64,000 nt of DNA, from the NCBI RefSeq assembly GCF_019430905.1, contig NZ_JAHYCA010000001.1, forward strand, positions 667,095 to 731,094, given 5' to 3'. The DNA is from Billgrantia antri (GTDB lineage: Bacteria; Pseudomonadota; Gammaproteobacteria; Pseudomonadales; Halomonadaceae). The position numbers and the translations under genes are program-made. The notes beneath the pieces were generated by a model that did no database searches, was not told the origin of the DNA, and was given only the letters and a program-made list of their open reading frames with translations. Positions 60,140 through 64,000 of this stretch are shown piece by piece. Every line of letters begins with the position of its first letter. Positions within the stretch are counted from its first letter, which is position 1.

Positions 60140-60928
60140 TCAGTGAGGTTGACGCTTAGGCACGGCGCGTTTCTGCAAAGAGGCACACAGCTTATCGAAG
60201 TCGCTGCGCGGCACCTGCGCCACGTCGCCGTACTTGCCGACGAACCACTCCTGGGTAGTCACAGGGCAGGCATTGATCAACTGCTTGAGTTGACTCGCCT
60301 GAAACGGCGTGACCACCTTCACCGGGAGTGCAGCGCCATGACCATTGTCGTCCTGCCCGCGGGTGGTGATGTTGAGCAATGCGCACAGCACGTAGCGCTT
60401 GCCATAGCTGGTCGAGGATCCGAAGGCTTGTACGGCATTCTTGCTGCCGCTGGTATCGGCCGGCAACAGCATGCTGGTCTCCTCGCGGTGACCGTCTTTG
60501 TGCATCAGCACGCCGGTCACCTGGATGCCGCGCTCTTGGGTCTGAATACGGAAGCTCACCGCGAAGCCGTGCTGCTTCATGATCGGCCGCACGGTGTCGA
60601 CGATATCCTCCAGGGTGGCGTAGGCGCCGTTATTGCCCTGTCCACGCTCGGCGATGCTCGGCAGCTCCGTCTGCATAGCCGCCATGGCGGCGCTGTAAGC
60701 CATCAGCGCCTGGCGGTCGAGCACGCGCTCCTGCATCTGCAGCAGGCGCTCCATCTTGTCGATGTCGACCTCGGGATTGAGGGCGGCACGCTCAATCACC
60801 TGAATGATCGCGGTGCTTTCCTGAAGCGGTGATGTCGGGACCGGTACCGCCTCGGTGACCGGGGCCTTGCGGGTAGCCGGAGCCCGGCAGTTGGTCTTGC
60901 TACGTGAGGGTTGGCTGGGTGTGGTCAT
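60140..60928 (-). CDS. ERF-family single-strand annealing protein
   Basis: The 262-aa protein has a disordered basic N-terminus (first about 35 residues), then the ERF core: AYSAAMAAMQTELPSIAERG, YATLEDIVDTVRPIMKQHGF, VTGVLMHKDGHREETSML and FGSSTSYGKRYVLCALLNI. ERF proteins pair complementary strands and work with a partner exonuclease, here YqaJ. AAAGGAGG precedes the ATG. Confidence 0.93.
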   Translation of the reverse strand: MTTPSQPSRSKTNCRAPATRKAPVTEAVPVPTSPLQESTAIIQVIERAALNPEVDIDKMERLLQMQERVLDRQALMAYSAAMAAMQTELPSIAERGQGNNGAYATLEDIVDTVRPIMKQHGFAVSFRIQTQERGIQVTGVLMHKDGHREETSMLLPADTSGSKNAVQAFGSSTSYGKRYVLCALLNITTRGQDDNGHGAALPVKVVTPFQASQLKQLINACPVTTQEWFVGKYGDVAQVPRSDFDKLCASLQKRAVPKRQPH

Positions 60929-60939
60929 GTGACCTCCTT

Positions 60940-61125
60940 TTACTGGTAGTGCTTGAAGACATCCTGAAGCTGATCGGCAGGCACCGGCTCCAGCGACACG
61001 ACCACGCGAAACACCCGGCCATGGGCCATCACGTGGGTCTGGGCTTGCTTCTCGCCAGCGCCGAGCAGTTGACGAGTCAGCTGCGTCAGCGCCCGACAGG
61101 CCTCCAGTGAGAGGGGCAGTGGCAT
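60940..61125 (-). CDS. 61-aa hypothetical protein of the recombination module
   Basis: The product is MPLPLSLEACRALTQLTRQL followed by AGEKQAQTHVMAHGRVFRVV and an acidic end. GGAGG four bases before ATG 61125 favours this start over a 23-codon longer frame. It ends 12 bases before the ERF gene, so they are co-expressed. I do not recognise the family; it may be a partner of the ERF protein. Confidence 0.65.
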   Translation of the reverse strand: MPLPLSLEACRALTQLTRQLLGAGEKQAQTHVMAHGRVFRVVVSLEPVPADQLQDVFKHYQ

Positions 61126-61238
61126 GGGACCTCCAGATTCAAAAACGCCCGACCTGGTGGGGTCGGGCGCTATGCCGTGAAAGGGAAATTTCAACCTGCT
61201 GGACTGGACCGCAAGGGATCCGTCATGTCAGGTGAGGC

Positions 61239-62207
61239 TCAGGCCACCAGGGCCATGGCGGACTCAAGCGCCTTGTCCTTGAGACTCGCTCCCTGGCCAA
61301 ACCAGGCGGAGTCCATGCGGTAGTCGTTGCTGCGCGCCCGCTTCTCGTGGTCGACGTACTCGGTGATGGCGTTCAGCAGCCCCCAGGCGGTGCCCTGCGC
61401 CGTGCACAGCTGCGAGCCTCGCCCCTCGCTGTGGTAGAGCTTCTGAACCCGATTGAGGGCACGGTAGTTAGGCAGCTTGGAAGGATCGTCCAGCGGTTCC
61501 TCGGTGTTGCAGATCACCGCCTGGAAGTAGGTCTTCACTTCCTCCTGACTGACCTTGCGCTCGGCCAGGGTTTTCATGCAGTACATGAAGTCGTCCCACT
61601 GCGAGACCGAGATGCCCAGCTGCTGCTTGACCCGCTTCGGATTGAACTCGGTGCTGTGGGGTACCTTCACCCCCTGGCTCATGCCATCCACGGCAATGGT
61701 CAGGGTGTTGTTACAGACCACCCGCACCGAGGTGGGTGTGGCCACGGTGGACAGCGACCCGTCACAGGAGGTCGCCAGCAGCAGATAGGCGTTGACCTGA
61801 TCCTGCCCCTTCAGCGCCGTGCCCAGGCCGCTACGGGCCAGGGCCCAGAACTTGCGGCCGCCCTTGAGCACCCCGGCGGTCTCCAGCTCGTAGCCGGCGT
61901 ACTCGGTCAAGTCACGGTAGAACTCCAGCACCTCCTCCGGCTGAACCACCTTGTAACGCTGCGAGACCACCGACAGCGGCGCCCGGGTATCGGAACGGTA
62001 GAGCACCTTCTGCTCCGGGAAGGAGTGGATGCTGCCCAGATGCCCGGCGCCATCGGCGATGAAGCGTACCGGGGACTCCTCGATATGCCAGTCCATGCCC
62101 GCCTGCTGCCGCCACACCTCCAGCGGTTGATGACGCGAAAGTTGCTGCCCGAGGCCATGCCAGGGGGTGTCGCCGACGTAAGCCATCTGTTCGATCTGAT
62201 GTGCCAT
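61239..62207 (-). CDS. DUF932 (phage/plasmid TIGR03299-type) protein
   Basis: The 322-aa protein starts MAHQIEQMAYVGDTPWHGLG, the typical DUF932 start, and includes YKVVQPEEVLEFYRDLTEYA, LLLATSCDGSLSTVATPTSVRVVCNNTL and GTAWGLLNAITEYVDHEKR. Such proteins are common on plasmids, ICEs and phages next to recombination genes; their role is unknown. AAGGAG lies nine bases before the ATG. Confidence 0.92.
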   Translation of the reverse strand: MAHQIEQMAYVGDTPWHGLGQQLSRHQPLEVWRQQAGMDWHIEESPVRFIADGAGHLGSIHSFPEQKVLYRSDTRAPLSVVSQRYKVVQPEEVLEFYRDLTEYAGYELETAGVLKGGRKFWALARSGLGTALKGQDQVNAYLLLATSCDGSLSTVATPTSVRVVCNNTLTIAVDGMSQGVKVPHSTEFNPKRVKQQLGISVSQWDDFMYCMKTLAERKVSQEEVKTYFQAVICNTEEPLDDPSKLPNYRALNRVQKLYHSEGRGSQLCTAQGTAWGLLNAITEYVDHEKRARSNDYRMDSAWFGQGASLKDKALESAMALVA

Positions 62208-62311
62208 GGGTATTGCTCCTTGATTGTCGAGATCACGGCATAGCAGCCCGCCACCTAAGGGCAGCGGGCCATGCGCGCGCGAGTTGAGGGAAACAGGGAT
62301 GAGCGTAGGGG

Positions 62312-62644
62312 TCAGTCCACCACGGGACGGAAAGAGTGGCCGCAGTCGCGGCACAGATGGTTGTCGAGCACCTTGTCGTCAAGCTGTGCGCCGAGACGTG
62401 CGCCGGTGACGCCGCCAGCGGCGCAGCCAATCAGGCCGCCCAGGACGGCGCCGGTGATGCTCCCGACACTGATACCAATAGGACCGGCCATTGCTCCTAC
62501 GATGGCGCCAGTCTTGGCACCGCTGAAGGCACCAGCCGATCCTGAAGCCATGCCGGCGGCAGCGCCGGTAACACCGCATACCTTGCGGCCGTGATGTCGA
62601 ACAATGACGTGATGTGAGCCACAGCTTGGGCAGCTTGTGGACAT
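62312..62644 (-). CDS. zinc-ribbon protein with glycine-zipper middle
   Basis: The 110-aa protein has a zinc-binding CPSCGSHH at its N-terminus and CRDCGHSF at its C-terminus. Between them lie about 65 residues of Gly/Ala-rich zipper (AAAGMASGSAGAFSGAKTGA, IVGAMAGPIGISVGSITGAV). Four cysteines split by a hydrophobic glycine-zipper hairpin suggest a membrane-inserted segment with one joint zinc site closing the ends. GGAGG precedes ATG 62644. It is first in the - strand module. Function unknown. Confidence 0.8.
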   Translation of the reverse strand: MSTSCPSCGSHHVIVRHHGRKVCGVTGAAAGMASGSAGAFSGAKTGAIVGAMAGPIGISVGSITGAVLGGLIGCAAGGVTGARLGAQLDDKVLDNHLCRDCGHSFRPVVD

Positions 62645-63100
62645 GGGAGTACCTCCATGATGAACACTGAGAACCCAGTCGTTTGGGGCTTCATCGTGGT
62701 AGTACAGGGCTGAGATTTTTTTGAATCGTGTCCAGCGAATGGCCCTGGTGTATTTTTCTACACCCACAATCAATGCAATGAGCAGGTAATATAAATCAAG
62801 AGCAAATCTTTAAGAATTAAGTAAGAGCAGGCCTAGATTTTTTATGAATTCCCAAGTAAACCGCGGCACACTTACTGCACAAGCTTTAGGATATCGTTAA
62901 TATATACATTTAGCAACTCCCACCAAAAACTAATAAATTACGACATGGAAATATCGACAAATAGACCGATCTATCTAGAAAGATTTAATTAAACGCAATG
63001 ATCTCACAACACTAATCAAAACCCATTAAATCCGAAAAACGTTTTGGTGAGCCTTTAGGGGAAAATCGCCAGCATGGAATAATGACAAGGAGGCATAGGG
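62645..63100. other. AT-rich intergenic region
   Basis: About 455 bases of strikingly AT-rich DNA between the module and the Gp2-like gene. It must hold divergent promoters; no gene is seen. AAGGAGG sits near its right end. Confidence 0.5.
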
Positions 63101-63787
63101 ATGTCTTATCAGAAAAAACGGTCTACAGAGAACACCAATCATACTCTTCACTACGCACCAACGTTTGAGCCCGAGCCTGGCGTATCCCTCCCTGTCCTGA
63201 CAGAGAAAGGGCCTTTAGTAACAAGCTACCTGGACACGCTGTACAGGGTGGTTAAAGATGCCATGAATGATCATGGCCGAGTGCTCCTTGTGCGATGCGA
63301 CCTTTACTGCCCCAGAGAGATGCCACTTTCTGACAACGCACATACCAATGAGTTTGCAGATAAATTCATTGCCTCAGTCAAGAGCAAGGTTAAAGCGGAC
63401 ATGCGCCGTAAGAAAAGCCCTCACAAGCCAGCTGTCCGCTTTGTAATGGCACGAGAGTACAGCACATGCAACCGGCCACACTATCACCTGGCGCTGCTTC
63501 TTAATGGACACGCTTATCGCGCACTGGGAACATTTGACTATAACGGAGACAATCTCTTTTGGAAGATTGCAGAAGCGTGGGCGAGCGCATGGAATATACC
63601 GGTTGAAATGGCGATGACTAGAGTTTATTACCGTTGGGGAAAGCGTGGCGTCTCAGTATATCGGCTAAACCCAGAAGATAACTATGTAAATTTTCCTGCT
63701 GCATTCCAACGTTGCAGCTACTTGTGCAAGGCTGCTACTAAGCGCTTCGGAAATGGCTCCAGGGGGCTACTCTCTAGCAAATCTTAA
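63101..63787 (+). CDS. inovirus Gp2 / YagK-YfjJ family protein
   Basis: The 228-aa protein resembles the inovirus Gp2 / YfjJ family found in filamentous-phage-like and P4-like elements. The motif RPHYHLALLLNG is a His-rich (HxH) core like that of HUH rolling-circle initiators. GDNLFWKIAEAWASAW and CSYLCKAATK with a conserved lysine also fit the family. Base and codon use are much more AT-rich than the rest of the window, a sign of transfer. AAGGAGG precedes the ATG. Whether it nicks DNA is not established. Confidence 0.85.
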   Translation: MSYQKKRSTENTNHTLHYAPTFEPEPGVSLPVLTEKGPLVTSYLDTLYRVVKDAMNDHGRVLLVRCDLYCPREMPLSDNAHTNEFADKFIASVKSKVKADMRRKKSPHKPAVRFVMAREYSTCNRPHYHLALLLNGHAYRALGTFDYNGDNLFWKIAEAWASAWNIPVEMAMTRVYYRWGKRGVSVYRLNPEDNYVNFPAAFQRCSYLCKAATKRFGNGSRGLLSSKS

Positions 63788-63969
63788 GAATTGAAATTTA
63801 GTACACCTTATATTTATTATATGGAACATTACGGCAGTCACGGGAAAAAGCAGGGTTTTACGCTGGCCGACGACTAATGCCGGATTTTAGAATCCGTTTC
63901 ACTACACAAAACTATTAACCTGCCTTCAATTAGAACTGTTCATTTTTAATCACCAATAAGGAGTTATCC
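63788..63969. other. short AT-rich gap
   Basis: About 180 bases with no gene. It ends in AAGGAG before a start codon. Confidence 0.4.
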
Positions 63970-64000
63970 ATGCACCCCTTCCGTTTCCGGACAGACACCA
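63970..64000 (+). CDS. start of a gene cut by the window end
   Basis: An ATG with AAGGAG eight bases upstream opens MHPFRFRTDT and runs off the window. Too little is visible to name it. In this position, behind a Gp2-like gene, a further phage-like gene is plausible. Confidence 0.4.
   Translation, partial: MHPFRFRTDT

Overview
The window is a piece of chromosome from a high-GC gammaproteobacterium, most likely a Halomonadaceae member (Halomonas or a relative). The reasons are the GH13 alpha-glucosidase resembling the characterised Halomonas enzyme, the Pseudomonas-like aruCFGDB arginine cluster, the AraC-type ArgR, fabV, and the general codon use. This is recognition by eye; no database search was run.

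Layout. (1) 1-1552: end of tdh plus kbl, threonine breakdown to glycine. (2) 1698-7319 and 13574-17348: a maltose/alpha-glucoside system made of a MalT-like regulator, a GH13 glucosidase and MalK on the + strand, and MalE-MalF-MalG on the - strand. Exact matches to the MalT-box decamer lie upstream of both the glucosidase and malE. The two halves converge on (3) 7361-13416, a type VI secretion cassette: VgrG, a DUF4123 adaptor, an alpha/beta-hydrolase effector and a membrane-anchored beta-propeller protein that is probably its immunity partner. (4) 17572-22598: housekeeping and membrane genes (DUF305, NfeD, SPFH, ZapE, GNAT, SDR). (5) 22630-29972: arginine succinyltransferase pathway aruC-F-G-D-B behind an ArgR-like regulator. 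(6) 30115-37724: mixed core genes (FabV, glutathione peroxidase, AidB-like dehydrogenase, receiver-EAL protein, LysE exporter, Rnk, YkvA).

(7) 37787-46582 looks like a decaying genomic island. It starts with the 3' part of a tRNA-Leu lacking its 5' half and carries a related, degenerate copy of the same junction at its far end. Inside are a broken SRAP gene, a truncated IS3-family element inserted in a GAPDH fragment of an arsenic operon, an intact arsC / arsR-arsC-arsH-acr3 set, and a GGDEF gene broken by an amber codon and probable frameshifts. (8) 46843-58381: a catabolic region with two complete tripartite tricarboxylate transporter sets (TctCBA), a GntR/FCD regulator, an SDR dehydrogenase, a 2,5-dioxovalerate dehydrogenase and an RraA-like protein. 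Together they suggest uptake and oxidation of a sugar acid or similar carboxylate to 2-oxoglutarate. (9) 58861-62644: a plasmid/ICE-like recombination module on the - strand (Zn-ribbon protein, DUF932, a small protein, ERF annealing protein, YqaJ exonuclease, broken radC). (10) 62645-64000: an AT-rich stretch with an inovirus Gp2/YfjJ-like gene, clearly foreign in composition.

The most unusual parts are the T6SS effector cassette between the two halves of the mal regulon, the tRNA-Leu-bounded arsenic island with its layered decay, and the twin-transporter catabolic cluster of unknown substrate.
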